A stretch of DNA of 19,546 nt from Streptomyces griseoluteus. GTDB taxonomy: Bacteria > Actinomycetota > Actinomycetes > Streptomycetales > Streptomycetaceae. Positions 10,200 to 16,992 of the stretch are shown here, piece by piece. How positions within the stretch are numbered: the stretch's first letter is position 1; the number at the start of each line of letters is the position of its first letter. The notes beneath the pieces were generated by a model. That model was given only the letters and a program-made list of their open reading frames with translations. It did not search any database and was not told where the DNA came from. The position numbers and the translations under genes were made by a program. Where the stretch lies: the NCBI GenBank assembly GCA_000717735.1, contig JOBE01000084.1, positions 1-19,546 of the forward strand. Direction: 5' to 3'.

Positions 10200-11953
10200 C
10201 AGGCTGCCTCCGCCTCGGTGAGCTGGGAGAGGACGATCTCCCGGTACGTCTCGTTGTCCGCCATCAGCTCCTGGTGCCGTCCGGTGCCGACGACCCGGCC
10301 CTCGTCGAGGACGACGATCCGGTCGGCGTCCCGGATGGTGGAGACCCGCTGGGCGACGATCACGACGGTCGAGTCGGCCGTCTCCTCGGCGAGCGCGGCC
10401 CGGAGCAGGGCGTCCGTCTCGTAGTCGAGCGCGGAGAACGAGTCGTCGAACAGATAGATCTCCGGCCGCTGCACCAGCGTCCGCGCGATGGCGAGCCGCT
10501 GCCGCTGCCCGCCGGAGACGTTGGTGCCGCCCTGGGCGATCGGGGCGTTCAGTCCGTTCTCCAGGTTCCGTACGAAGTCGGCGGCCTGGGCGACCTCCAG
10601 GGCGTGCCAGAGTTCCTCGTCCGTGGCGTCGGGCTTGCCGTACCGCAGGTTGGTGGCGACGGTCCCGGAGAAGAGGTACGGCTTCTGCGGCACCAGCCCG
10701 ACGGTCCTGGCCATCAGCCCGGGATCGAGCTTCCGCACGTCGACGCCGTCGACGAGGACCTCGCCGCCGGTCGCGTCGAAGAGCCGGGGCACGAGCCCGA
10801 GCAGCGTGGACTTCCCGCTGCCCGTCGAACCGATGATCGCCGTGGTCTCACCGGGCCGTGCGACGAGCCCGACGTCCTTGAGCACGGACTCCTCGGCACC
10901 CGGGTAACGGAAGTCGGCGCTCCTGACCTCCAGATGCCCCCGCCGGTCCAGGGTCTTCACCGGCTCCGTCGGCGGCACCACGCTCGACTCGGTCGCCAGG
11001 ACCTCCTCGACGCGCTCCGCGCAGACCTCTGCCCGCGGCACCATCATGAACATGAAGGTGGCCATCATGACCGCCATCACGATCTGCATCAGGTATGCCA
11101 GGAACGCGGTCAGCGCCCCGATCTGCATCCCGCCGCTGTCGATGCGGTGCGCACCGAACCAGACGACGGCGACGCTGGAGATGTTCACGACGGTCATCAC
11201 CGTCGGGAACATCAGCGCCATCAGCCGGCCGGTGGCCATCGACACGTCGGTCAGCTCGGCGTTGGCCCCGCGGAACCGCTCCTCCTCGTAGGCGTCCTTC
11301 ACGAACGCCCGGATCACCCGGTTGCCGGTGATCTGCTCGCGCAGCACCCGGTTCACCGTGTCGAGCCGCTCCTGCATCGTCCGGAAGAGCGGCCGCATCC
11401 TCCGCACGATCAGCGAGACGGAGATCCCGAGGACCGGCACCACGGCGAGCAGCACACCCGAGAGCGGCACGTCCTGGCCGAGGGCCATCACGATGCCGCC
11501 GACACACATGATGGGCGCGGAGACCATCAGGGTGAACGCCATCAGGACCAGCATCTGGATCTGCTGCACGTCATTGGTCGTACGGGTGATCAGCGAGGGC
11601 GCGCCGAAGTGCCCCAGCTCCCGCGCCGAGAACGACTGCACCCGGTCGAAGACCGCGGCGCGCACGTCCCGGCCCAGGGCGGAGGCTGTCCGGGCGCCGT
11701 AGAACACGGCCCCGATGTTGCAGACGACCTGGACGACGGAGACGCCGACCATCAGGGCGCCGAACCGCAGGATGTAGCCGGTGTCCCCGTCGACGACACC
11801 GTTGTCGATGATGTCCGCGTTCAGGGTCGGCAGATAGAGGCTCGCGCAGGTCTGCAGGAACTGCAGCAGCACGAGCAGGGCGATGGGTTTTCGGTAGGGC
11901 CTGAGATGGGTTCGCAGGAGTCTTATGAGCACGGCTCCTACTATCGCCCGCAC
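10199..11953 (-). CDS. ABC exporter half (TMD-NBD), degenerate-site subunit
   Basis: 584 residues, membrane domain first (segments near 22-42, 62-82, 140-180, 250-300) then an ATPase domain with Walker A GSTGSGKST (375-383), Q-loop at 423, canonical signature VSGGQRQ (479-485) and Walker B IYLFDD (499-504). The residue after Walker B is D504 where active sites have Glu, so its own Walker B side is probably slow or inactive. This fits a heterodimer with the downstream gene, whose signature is also altered. Start GTG 11953 is preceded, six bases away, by AACGGT, a poor -10 candidate; GTG 11932 is an alternative with GGAG only two bases upstream. The two-gene unit has an 86-bp gap to the kinase gene's stop, where its promoter must lie if it has its own. 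Confidence 0.92.
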   Translation of the reverse strand: MRAIVGAVLIRLLRTHLRPYRKPIALLVLLQFLQTCASLYLPTLNADIIDNGVVDGDTGYILRFGALMVGVSVVQVVCNIGAVFYGARTASALGRDVRAAVFDRVQSFSARELGHFGAPSLITRTTNDVQQIQMLVLMAFTLMVSAPIMCVGGIVMALGQDVPLSGVLLAVVPVLGISVSLIVRRMRPLFRTMQERLDTVNRVLREQITGNRVIRAFVKDAYEEERFRGANAELTDVSMATGRLMALMFPTVMTVVNISSVAVVWFGAHRIDSGGMQIGALTAFLAYLMQIVMAVMMATFMFMMVPRAEVCAERVEEVLATESSVVPPTEPVKTLDRRGHLEVRSADFRYPGAEESVLKDVGLVARPGETTAIIGSTGSGKSTLLGLVPRLFDATGGEVLVDGVDVRKLDPGLMARTVGLVPQKPYLFSGTVATNLRYGKPDATDEELWHALEVAQAADFVRNLENGLNAPIAQGGTNVSGGQRQRLAIARTLVQRPEIYLFDDSFSALDYETDALLRAALAEETADSTVVIVAQRVSTIRDADRIVVLDEGRVVGTGRHQELMADNETYREIVLSQLTEAEAA

Positions 11954-12019
11954 CGCCGGACCGTTACGACTCGGTTTATCGGCGCGGTGCGAGCCCTGGC
12001 GAAGACTTTACGAAGCCGA

Positions 12020-12034
12020 CCACTCCAGGAGTGG
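12020..12034 (-). terminator. Hairpin just beyond the kinase gene
   Basis: CCACTC-CAG-GAGTGG forms a compact 6-bp stem with a 3-base loop, six bases past the kinase stop on the minus strand. No U-tract follows, so it is a weak or factor-assisted terminator at best. It lies upstream of the ABC exporter start. Confidence 0.4.
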
Positions 12035-12039
12035 GGACC

Positions 12040-13479
12040 TCACGAACCGAACGCGCCGGGATGGATCTGCTCCCGGGTCGCCACGTACTGCTGCCGTACG
12101 GCCTGCCCCGCCGCCAGTTCCCCGCTCGGCTCCAGCACCTGGGCGGCGGCGCCCTGCCAGGCCGGGGGAGCGGACGGCGACAGCGTGCCCCGGGCCACCC
12201 CGAGGGCCCAGGCCGCCTGCCGGGCGGCACCGAGCGCCGCGTAGTCGGCCGGCTGGGGGACGACGACCTGGGCGCCGAACAGCGCCGGCGCGAGCGCCTG
12301 CACGGCCGGCAGCGCGGCCGCCGCACCGAGCAGGAAGACCCGCCGTACGTCGACGCCCCGCCCGCGCAGCACGTCCATGGCGTCGGTGAGCGCGCAGAGC
12401 ATCCCCTCGAACGCCGCCCGCGCCAGGTGCTCGGGCTTCATCGACTCGCGCCGCAGCCCGCTGAGCGTGCCCGCCGAGTGCGGCAGGCTCGGGGTCCGCT
12501 CGCCCTCCAGATAGGGCAGCAGGACGAGACCCGAGGCGCCCGGAGTCGACTTCAGGGCGAGCGCGGACAGCTCGTCCAGGGAGTCGGCGCCCAGCATCTC
12601 GGCGGTGCCGCGCAGTGCCCGTACCGCGTTGGAGGTGTGGACGACCGGCAGGTGCATGCCGGTGGCGTCGGCGAAGGAGGTGATCATGCCGCCGGCGTCG
12701 GCGAGGGCCTCGTGGTGGACGGCCATCACGGAGCCGGACGCGCCGAGCGAGACCACCGCGTCGCCGGGACCGAGCCCGAGGCCGAGCGCGGCGGCCATGG
12801 TCTCTCCCGTCCCGGCGGAGACGAGGAGGCCCTCCGGGGTGATGCCGGCCGGGTCCGCGGGGCCGAGGACCTCGGGCAGCACGGCCTGGTGGCCGAGGGC
12901 CAGCTCGACCAGGTCGGGGCGGTAGGTGCCGGTGCGGGCCGACCAGTAACCGGTGCCGGAGGCGGCGCCGCGGTCGGTGGTGCGCCGGGCCGGGCGGCCG
13001 AGGAGCTGCCAGACCAGCCAGTCGTGCGGCTGGAGGACCATCGCGATGCGCCGGGCGTGCTCGGGTTCGTCACGGGCCAGCCAGCGCAGCTTGGCGACGG
13101 GCTGACCGGCGCCGGGCACCGAGCCGACGGCCTCGGCCCAGGCCTGACGGCCGCCGAGCGCCTCGACGAGGTCGGCGGCGGCGATCTGGGCCCGCTTGTC
13201 GTTGCGGACGAGCGCGGGCCGCACCAGGGCGCCCTGCGCGTCCAGCGGCACGAGCCCGTGCTGCTGCGCGGACACGCCGATGGCCTCCACGCCCTCCAGG
13301 AGCCCGCCGGCGGCGGCCTCCCCGAGCGAGAGCAGCCAGGTCTGCGGGTCGACGTCCACGGCCTTCGGTTCGCCCGGATGTGGGGCGTACCCCTGCCGCA
13401 GTACGGCACCCGTGTCCGTGTCACAGACGACGATGCGTGTGAACTCCGCTGAGCTGTCGAGTCCGGCGACTATCCCCAT
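12040..13479 (-). CDS. FGGY-family carbohydrate kinase, xylulokinase-like
   Basis: 479 residues with the two ribonuclease-H-like domains of sugar kinases. N-terminal phosphate loop GIVAGLDSSAEFTRIVVCD (2-20), substrate-side SAQQHGLVPLD (70-80; compare GQMHG in XylB) and RNDKRAQ (92-98; compare WNDxR), then DAVVSLGASGSV (240-251) and the C-terminal adenosine motif VFLLGAAAALPAVQALA. Where XylB and GlpK have a catalytic Asp in a GDN/GDQ motif, this protein reads GTGETMAAALG, with E226 at the expected place. Closest to xylulokinases, but the substrate is not certain and no sugar transporter or isomerase is adjacent. It starts 30 bp after the stop of the YtxH-like gene on the same strand. ATG 13479 is not preceded by a clear ribosome site. 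Confidence 0.85.
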   Translation of the reverse strand: MGIVAGLDSSAEFTRIVVCDTDTGAVLRQGYAPHPGEPKAVDVDPQTWLLSLGEAAAGGLLEGVEAIGVSAQQHGLVPLDAQGALVRPALVRNDKRAQIAAADLVEALGGRQAWAEAVGSVPGAGQPVAKLRWLARDEPEHARRIAMVLQPHDWLVWQLLGRPARRTTDRGAASGTGYWSARTGTYRPDLVELALGHQAVLPEVLGPADPAGITPEGLLVSAGTGETMAAALGLGLGPGDAVVSLGASGSVMAVHHEALADAGGMITSFADATGMHLPVVHTSNAVRALRGTAEMLGADSLDELSALALKSTPGASGLVLLPYLEGERTPSLPHSAGTLSGLRRESMKPEHLARAAFEGMLCALTDAMDVLRGRGVDVRRVFLLGAAAALPAVQALAPALFGAQVVVPQPADYAALGAARQAAWALGVARGTLSPSAPPAWQGAAAQVLEPSGELAAGQAVRQQYVATREQIHPGAFGS

Positions 13480-13509
13480 GACACATGATTCTGCCGCACG
13501 TGGGGCGGT

Positions 13510-13821
13510 TCAGGTGTTACTGGTGCCCCACTCGTCGTCCGGGACCTTCCCGTTGCCCATGCTCCGCGCGCGCATCGCGTGGACCCGGTCGGTCACGGAG
13601 GACGGCAGACGGTCGCCCACCTTGTCGCCCACGACGTGCACGGCCTTGCCCGCGACCTGGCGCCCGGTCTGGGCGGCGGACTCGGCGGCGTTGCGCACGG
13701 CCGGGTTCTGGGCGAAGTCCTTGGCGGACTTCCTCATCCGCTCGTACTGCTCGCGACCGGCACGCGTGCCGAGCACGTAACCGAGGGCGAGTCCCACGAC
13801 GAACGTCAGCTTGTACCGCAC
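13510..13821 (-). CDS. Small YtxH-like membrane protein
   Basis: 103 residues. The start MRYKLTFVVGLALGYVLGTRAGREQYERM is one short N-terminal membrane segment with a Gly-rich face followed by the TRAGREQYE motif typical of actinobacterial YtxH-type small proteins. The rest is amphipathic helix rich in Ala, Gln and charged residues (NPAVRNAAESAAQTGRQVAG). Function unknown; homologues are often annotated as general stress or envelope-associated, which is not shown here. GTG 13821 has GGAAGG nine bases upstream (minus-strand reading of 13831-13836). Possibly cotranscribed with the kinase. A TACATT on the minus strand at about 13887-13892 could be its -10. Confidence 0.75.
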   Translation of the reverse strand: MRYKLTFVVGLALGYVLGTRAGREQYERMRKSAKDFAQNPAVRNAAESAAQTGRQVAGKAVHVVGDKVGDRLPSSVTDRVHAMRARSMGNGKVPDDEWGTSNT

Positions 13822-13884
13822 GGCTGCGATCCTTCCCTGGAGGCCCTGGGGATACCGATTGGCGGAGCACCCCCCTGCTTGCGC

Positions 13885-13890
13885 TAATGT
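13885..13890 (+). promoter_or_regulatory. Possible -10 box for the tRNA-Asn genes
   Basis: TAATGT matches TANNNT about 70 bases before the first tRNA. The opposite strand of the same few bases gives TACATT toward the YtxH-like gene, so the site may serve both directions. No good -35 at 17-18 bp is present (TTGGCG at 13859-13864 is 20 bp away). Confidence 0.3.
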
Positions 13891-13957
13891 ATGTCTCGCA
13901 GCGAGCGAGCGCCCTCCCGGTTCAGCCGGACTGGGTACGTTCGGTGCAACGCAGCAA

Positions 13958-14030
13958 TCCCCTGTAGCTCAATTGGCAGAGCAGCCGGCTGTTAACCGGC
14001 AGGTTACTGGTTCGAGTCCAGTCGGGGGAG
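13958..14030 (+). tRNA. tRNA-Asn (GTT), copy 1
   Basis: 73 nt. Acceptor arms TCCCCTG (13958-13964) and CGGGGGA (14023-14029) pair with one T-G wobble; the discriminator is G14030. D stem GCTC/GAGC, anticodon stem GCCGG/CCGGC with loop CTGTTAA and anticodon GTT at 13991-13993, T arm ACTGG-TTCGAGT-CCAGT. CCA is not encoded. First of a tandem pair. Confidence 0.97.
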
Positions 14031-14035
14031 CGCGA

Positions 14036-14108
14036 TCCCCTGTAGCTCAATTGGCAGAGCATTCGGCTGTTAACCGGAGGGTTGCTGGTTCGAGTCCAGC
14101 CGGGGGAG
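14036..14108 (+). tRNA. tRNA-Asn (GTT), copy 2
   Basis: 73 nt, five bases after the first copy. Acceptor TCCCCTG/CGGGGGA, anticodon GTT at 14069-14071, T arm GCTGG-TTCGAGT-CCAGC. It differs from copy 1 at six bases, mainly compensatory pairs in the anticodon and T stems, so both should fold and function. The short spacer implies processing from one transcript. Confidence 0.97.
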
Positions 14109-14116
14109 CGAGACGG

Positions 14117-14141
14117 AAGAGGACCCTTCGGGGTCCTTTTT
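14117..14141 (+). terminator. Rho-independent terminator after the tRNA-Asn pair
   Basis: AGGACCC (14120-14126), tetraloop TTCG, GGGTCCT (14131-14137), then TTTT to 14141. The stem can extend into the preceding AAG against the T-run. Classic intrinsic terminator nine bases beyond the second tRNA. Confidence 0.92.
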
Positions 14142-14227
14142 CGCGTCCCCGGGAACCATGCGGGGCACGCCGGGGTCTTCATGGTCAGCAGAGCCGATCT
14201 TCCGGAGCAGGAGATCGTATGAGCGGC

Positions 14228-14233
14228 TATGCT
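14228..14233 (+). promoter_or_regulatory. Possible -10 box for the CAT tRNA
   Basis: TATGCT fits TANNNT about 40 bases before the tRNA at 14274. The terminator at 14117-14141 lies between this tRNA and the tRNA-Asn pair, so a separate promoter is needed. The -35 is not clear. Confidence 0.35.
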
Positions 14234-14273
14234 GCGGCAGACGGCGCGCACACGTGTACGCGCCTCACCGATC

Positions 14274-14347
14274 GGGGCGGTAGCTCAGCCGGTTAGAGCA
14301 GCGGACTCATAATCCGTCGGCCGTGGGTTCGAGTCCCACCCGCCCCA
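14274..14347 (+). tRNA. tRNA with CAT anticodon (elongator Met or Ile2)
   Basis: 74 nt. Acceptor GGGGCGG (14274-14280) pairs fully with CCGCCCC (14340-14346); the discriminator is A14347. D stem GCTC/GAGC, anticodon stem GCGGA/TCCGT with loop CTCATAA and anticodon CAT at 14308-14310, T arm GTGGG/CCCAC with TTCGAGT. It lacks the initiator's mismatched 1-72 pair and its three G-C anticodon pairs, so it is not fMet. Whether it reads AUG or, after lysidine modification, AUA cannot be settled by eye. Confidence 0.93.
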
Positions 14348-14352
14348 CCCTG

Positions 14353-14396
14353 GCCCGTGGCCGCAGGAAGGATTCACCTGCGGTCGCGGGCTTCTT
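14353..14396 (+). terminator. Strong terminator after the CAT tRNA
   Basis: A 15-bp stem runs from GCCCG at 14353-14357 through CCGCAGG to the arm CCTGCGG...CGGGC ending at 14391, with loop AAGGATTCA, then TTCTT. Two G-T wobbles are tolerated. It starts six bases past the tRNA. Confidence 0.88.
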
Positions 14397-14656
14397 CGTA
14401 CTCCACCGTGCGCCCCCGCCGACCTGGAGCGCAGTAGTGACACGCCGACATCACCCGGATGCTTCGCGTCCTTGTTGCAGAACGATCTGACCGCTGGAAC
14501 ACGGTGGAGGAGTCACCCGTGCGGCGGTCGCCTCCCAGCGGTGAGGCAAAGCGCGTCTCTGGGGCGAGGGGCTGCCACGCGGCTGCACGGCGATGTCAAT
14601 GTTGGCGATGTAGGCTGGTTATGTACATCATGGACTCAGGGTGAAGGGTGGCCGAT
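14397..14656. other. Intergenic region before the toxin-antitoxin pair
   Basis: No gene is evident. A perfect 10-bp inverted repeat, CTCCACCGTG at 14401-14410 and CACGGTGGAG at 14500-14509, flanks an 89-bp interval of no recognisable content. The last 50 bases hold the candidate vapB operator and promoter. The repeat could be a decayed mobile-element end, but this is speculation. Confidence 0.45.
14607..14629. promoter_or_regulatory. Candidate operator upstream of the antitoxin gene
   Basis: GATGTA at 14607-14612 and TACATC at 14624-14629 are perfect 6-bp arms 11 bases apart; the 8-bp palindrome ATGTACAT overlaps at 14621-14628. The site lies about 30 bases before the antitoxin start, where ribbon-helix-helix antitoxins normally autoregulate. 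Inference from position and symmetry. Confidence 0.45.
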
Positions 14657-14890
14657 ATGTCCGTTACCCAAATCGATCTCGATGACGAGGCGCTGGCCGA
14701 GGCGATGCGGCTGATGGGCGTCTCGACGAAGAAGGAGACCGTCAACGGGGCGCTGCGGGACTATGTGGCGCGCGTGAAGCGGCTGGAGGCCGCCGAGAAA
14801 CTGATCGCGCGGGGTGAGCGAGGCGAGTTCGACGCAGCGGCCGAGGCGCATGCCGCTGCCAGGCGTGCTCGGCGGGCAGCCTTCGAGTGA
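14657..14890 (+). CDS. vapB: VapB-type antitoxin (ribbon-helix-helix)
   Basis: 77 residues from ATG 14657. The N-terminus SVTQIDLDDEALAEAMRLMG then STKKETVNGALRDYVARVKR is a beta-strand followed by two helices, as in VapB-family DNA-binding antitoxins. The C-terminal half is charged and Ala-rich (GEFDAAAEAHAAARRARRAAFE) and should wrap the toxin. ATG 14657 is preferred because GAAGG lies nine bases before it; GTG 14648 would add MAD but has the GAAGG directly against it. Its TGA overlaps the toxin GTG by four bases (GTGA), so translation is coupled. An inverted repeat upstream suggests autoregulation. Confidence 0.85.
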   Translation: MSVTQIDLDDEALAEAMRLMGVSTKKETVNGALRDYVARVKRLEAAEKLIARGERGEFDAAAEAHAAARRARRAAFE

Positions 14891-15294
14891 TCACGTACCT
14901 CCTCGACGCGTCCGCCTTGTGGCACCTCTTCCGTACGCCGGGGGCGTTGCCGCCCTGGGAAGGGCACATCGCCGCCGGCGTGTTCCACATCTGCGAACCT
15001 ACGAGGGCGGAGTTCCTCTACTCGGCCACGAGCCCGGCCCACCGCGACGAGCTGGCCGAAGAGCTGGATGATCTCTGTCGGCTCTCACCGGTCCCCAAGA
15101 ACGCGTGGCGCTGGGTCGACACCGCCCAGTACAAGCTCACCCAGCGCGGGCAACACCGCGCCGCCGGATCCATCGATCTTCTGGTGTGCGCGACAGCGGT
15201 CCATCACGGCCACACGGTGCTCCACGTGGACAACGACTTCGCCACAGTGGCGGCGGTCCTCAAGGAGGTACAGCAGCGAGACGTGCGCGCCTGA
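14887..15294 (+). CDS. vapC: VapC-type PIN-domain toxin
   Basis: 135 residues, normal for a PIN ribonuclease. The acidic metal-site residues are in place: D7 in YLLDASALWHL, E42 in EPTRAEFLYS, D97 in GSIDLLVCATAV and D115/D117 in VLHVDNDF. VapC toxins cut tRNA or rRNA and are held inactive by the partner antitoxin; the target here is unknown. GTG 14887 overlaps the antitoxin stop. The pair sits just downstream of tRNA genes at the edge of a region with element debris, as is common for acquired toxin-antitoxin modules. The frame is intact. Confidence 0.9.
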   Translation: MITYLLDASALWHLFRTPGALPPWEGHIAAGVFHICEPTRAEFLYSATSPAHRDELAEELDDLCRLSPVPKNAWRWVDTAQYKLTQRGQHRAAGSIDLLVCATAVHHGHTVLHVDNDFATVAAVLKEVQQRDVRA

Positions 15295-15379
15295 CTCTCC
15301 GCGTGTCTGTCTCTGGCGGTCCCCGGCAGGAGGCTGGTCCGGGGGCCGCTCCCCTCGACCGATGGCCGGACGACTTCAG

Positions 15380-15760
15380 GATGACAAGGGGTCGCCCGAG
15401 GAACGAGGGCGGTTCTGGGCAACGATGGAAGCCGCATCCAGCCCCTGGCGGGAGCCGCCACTCAACGACGTGGAGGCCTGCTGACTCAATGACCTCCTCA
15501 GGCACACCCAGCCGGCGCGGAGGAGTGGCCTTGTACCGGTCGAGCCAGGCGATGCGCCGTGCTTGCTCGGGCGGTTCAAGGCTTTGCCATGCGTCAGGAC
15601 TACCCCCGGCGCCGCCGACTCACTTGGCAGTCGCAGAGTCACGATGCGCTGTACGAATGGGATGTACCCCGGATCTCGTGCGAGCGCGACAAGGCACCAG
15701 GCTGTCGTGTGGGACATGGATGCACCATGAGCAGCGATGAGCCGTCGGGCCTTCCACTGC
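15380..15760 (-). pseudogene. Decayed gene of unknown function (single-base frameshift)
   Basis: On the minus strand two frames read as protein-like sequence that join across a run of five C at 15603-15607. Upstream is LVALARDPGYIPFVQRIVTL and RLPSESAAPG; downstream is GSPDAWQSLEPPEQARRIAW, then LDRYKATPPRRLGVPEEVIE, ending near VVEWRLPPGAG. Adding one base to the run makes them continuous. Neither half has a good start with a ribosome site, and third-position bias is weaker than in intact neighbours. I do not recognise the family. The upstream frame runs directly on from the transposase remnant, so the gene may have been cut by it. The limits given are approximate. The strip 15295-15380 contains nothing else I can support. 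Confidence 0.45.
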
Positions 15761-15819
15761 CAGCGCGGCGCACGGAATTTGAAGTATCCGGTCACGCCTG
15801 CCGAAATGCCGACGAGGAC

Positions 15820-16330
15820 AGTGCCCTGCCTGGCGAGACGTCGGTAGTCGATGAGACTGGATGCGGTGGCTGTGAAGGCAAGGAGGTGTTCTGGCTTACG
15901 TTCGTAGCGTCGGTGGAGCCGACGGCGACCGGCGAGCCTGGACATGGTCCGTTCGACAACCCATCGGTGGCGTCCGAGTAGCCCGGAGGATTCGATGCTC
16001 CGGCGGGCGATCCGGGGTGCGGTGCCGCGGGAGCTGAGCCGTCGTCGCAGGCTGGGTCAGTCGTAGCCCCTATCGCCGTGGGGCTTGCCGGCCGCCTGCG
16101 GCGGGGGCCGCGGCGACTGCGGATCGGTGGTATCGACGCGACGAGCGGCTTCAGCGCGAGACTGTCGTGGGTGTCGGCCGCAGAGATGGCGACCGCGACC
16201 GGAGGGCGGGACCGGTCGGTGACGAGGTGGATCTTCGATCCGCTCTTGCCTCGATCGGTCGGATTCGGTCCGGTCAGCAGCCCCACGCCGTGCGCTCCCC
16301 CGGATGGCCTCGATCGGGACCTGAGGGCCG
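15820..16330 (-). pseudogene. IS5-like (DDE) transposase remnant
   Basis: Minus-strand sequence shows the second half of a Streptomyces IS5/IS427-type transposase: LLTGPNPTDRGKSGSKIHLV (from 16283), AISAADTHDSLALKPLV, IPPIRSRRGPRRRRP, then in the next frame GKPHGDRGYD, an in-frame TGA (16057-16059), and SLRRRLSSRG, GRHRWVVERTMSRLAG, RRLHRRYERKPEHLLAFTA. A one-base deletion near 16087 and the nonsense codon, probably CGA to TGA, inactivate it. The N-terminal third is absent, the break lying close to the 3' end of the acetyltransferase gene. I found no terminal inverted repeats. Limits are approximate. Confidence 0.85.
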
Positions 16331-16378
16331 CGATCGGAACCCGGCAGCGGCGGTGGCGGCCCGGCACGAGCTCCGCGC

Positions 16379-16909
16379 TCAGGGCCTCAGCAGTCCGCCC
16401 ACCCACCAGTCGTGCGGCTTGCCGTCGTTGGCGAGGCTGCGATTGCGCAGTGTCCCTTCGACGGTGAAGCCGAGTTTCTCGGCGACGGCGCGCGAGCCGG
16501 TGTTCCCGGCCATGGCCCACCACTCGATGCGGTGGACGTCGAGCGTGGCCCAGCCCCAGTCGCACAGGGCCCGAGCAGCCTCCACCGAGTAACCGCGTCC
16601 GCGCTGTTCCCTGACCGCCCAGTAACCGAGCTCCCAGACGCCGCGGCTGATGAGGGTCAGGCAGTACGCGCCGACCAGGGCGCCGGTGTCCTTGCGGAAC
16701 GCGCCGAGGGTGTAGTCCTTGTCCTCGGCCCACTGAGCGGGCAGCTTCTCGCCGACGAGGTGCTCCGCGTCCGCACGCCGGTACGGCACCGGAACCGGGG
16801 TGTAGAACTGGATGTCCTCGTCCTGGCAGGCCTCGTACACCGCGTCCACGTCGGCGGGCACGAAAGCCCGCAGCACCAGACGGTCGGTCTCAAGCGTCAC
16901 TGGGTCCAT
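16379..16909 (-). CDS. GNAT-family N-acetyltransferase (RimJ/RimL-like)
   Basis: 176 residues. It opens LETDRLVLRAFVPADVDAVY, the RimJ/RimL-type start, and has motif A ELGYWAVREQRGRGYSVEAA (94-112) with the acetyl-CoA pyrophosphate loop QRGRGY, then motif B HRIEWWAMAGNTGSRAVAEK (127-146) and LGFTVEGTLRNR. Such enzymes acetylate N-terminal amines of ribosomal or other proteins, or small molecules; the acceptor is unknown. ATG 16909 is chosen over an upstream in-frame start because homology begins six residues in, and GATACT lies six bases before it, suggesting a leaderless mRNA. The frame is intact although the neighbouring transposase remnant begins within about 50 bp of its stop. Confidence 0.88.
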   Translation of the reverse strand: MDPVTLETDRLVLRAFVPADVDAVYEACQDEDIQFYTPVPVPYRRADAEHLVGEKLPAQWAEDKDYTLGAFRKDTGALVGAYCLTLISRGVWELGYWAVREQRGRGYSVEAARALCDWGWATLDVHRIEWWAMAGNTGSRAVAEKLGFTVEGTLRNRSLANDGKPHDWWVGGLLRP

Positions 16910-16915
16910 CGCGGA

Positions 16916-16921
16916 AGTATC
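16916..16921 (-). promoter_or_regulatory. Possible -10 box for a leaderless acetyltransferase mRNA
   Basis: Read on the minus strand, GATACT is followed by TCCGCG and then the ATG. It matches A2 and T6 of TANNNT with the same six-base spacing seen at dgt and dnaG. No Shine-Dalgarno sequence is present. Confidence 0.35.
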
Positions 16922-16992
16922 ACCACCCCCGGCGAGCGACAGCCATCGAATATCCCGACCGGGCACCAGCCCGTCGCGCCGGGCCGAACGGT

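Noticed and set aside
10274..12244. 656-codon plus-strand frame over the ABC exporter
   Set aside because: Antisense shadow of a gene with clear Walker A, signature and Walker B motifs.
15068..15740. Plus-strand frames downstream of vapC
   Set aside because: No ribosome site or domain; the only protein-like text in this interval is on the minus strand.
14274..16330. Integrated element bounded by tRNA attachment sites
   Set aside because: I looked for a repeat of the tRNA 3' end (GTTCGAGTCCCACCCGCCCC) further right and did not see one; no integrase is present. The accessory character of the region stands without it.
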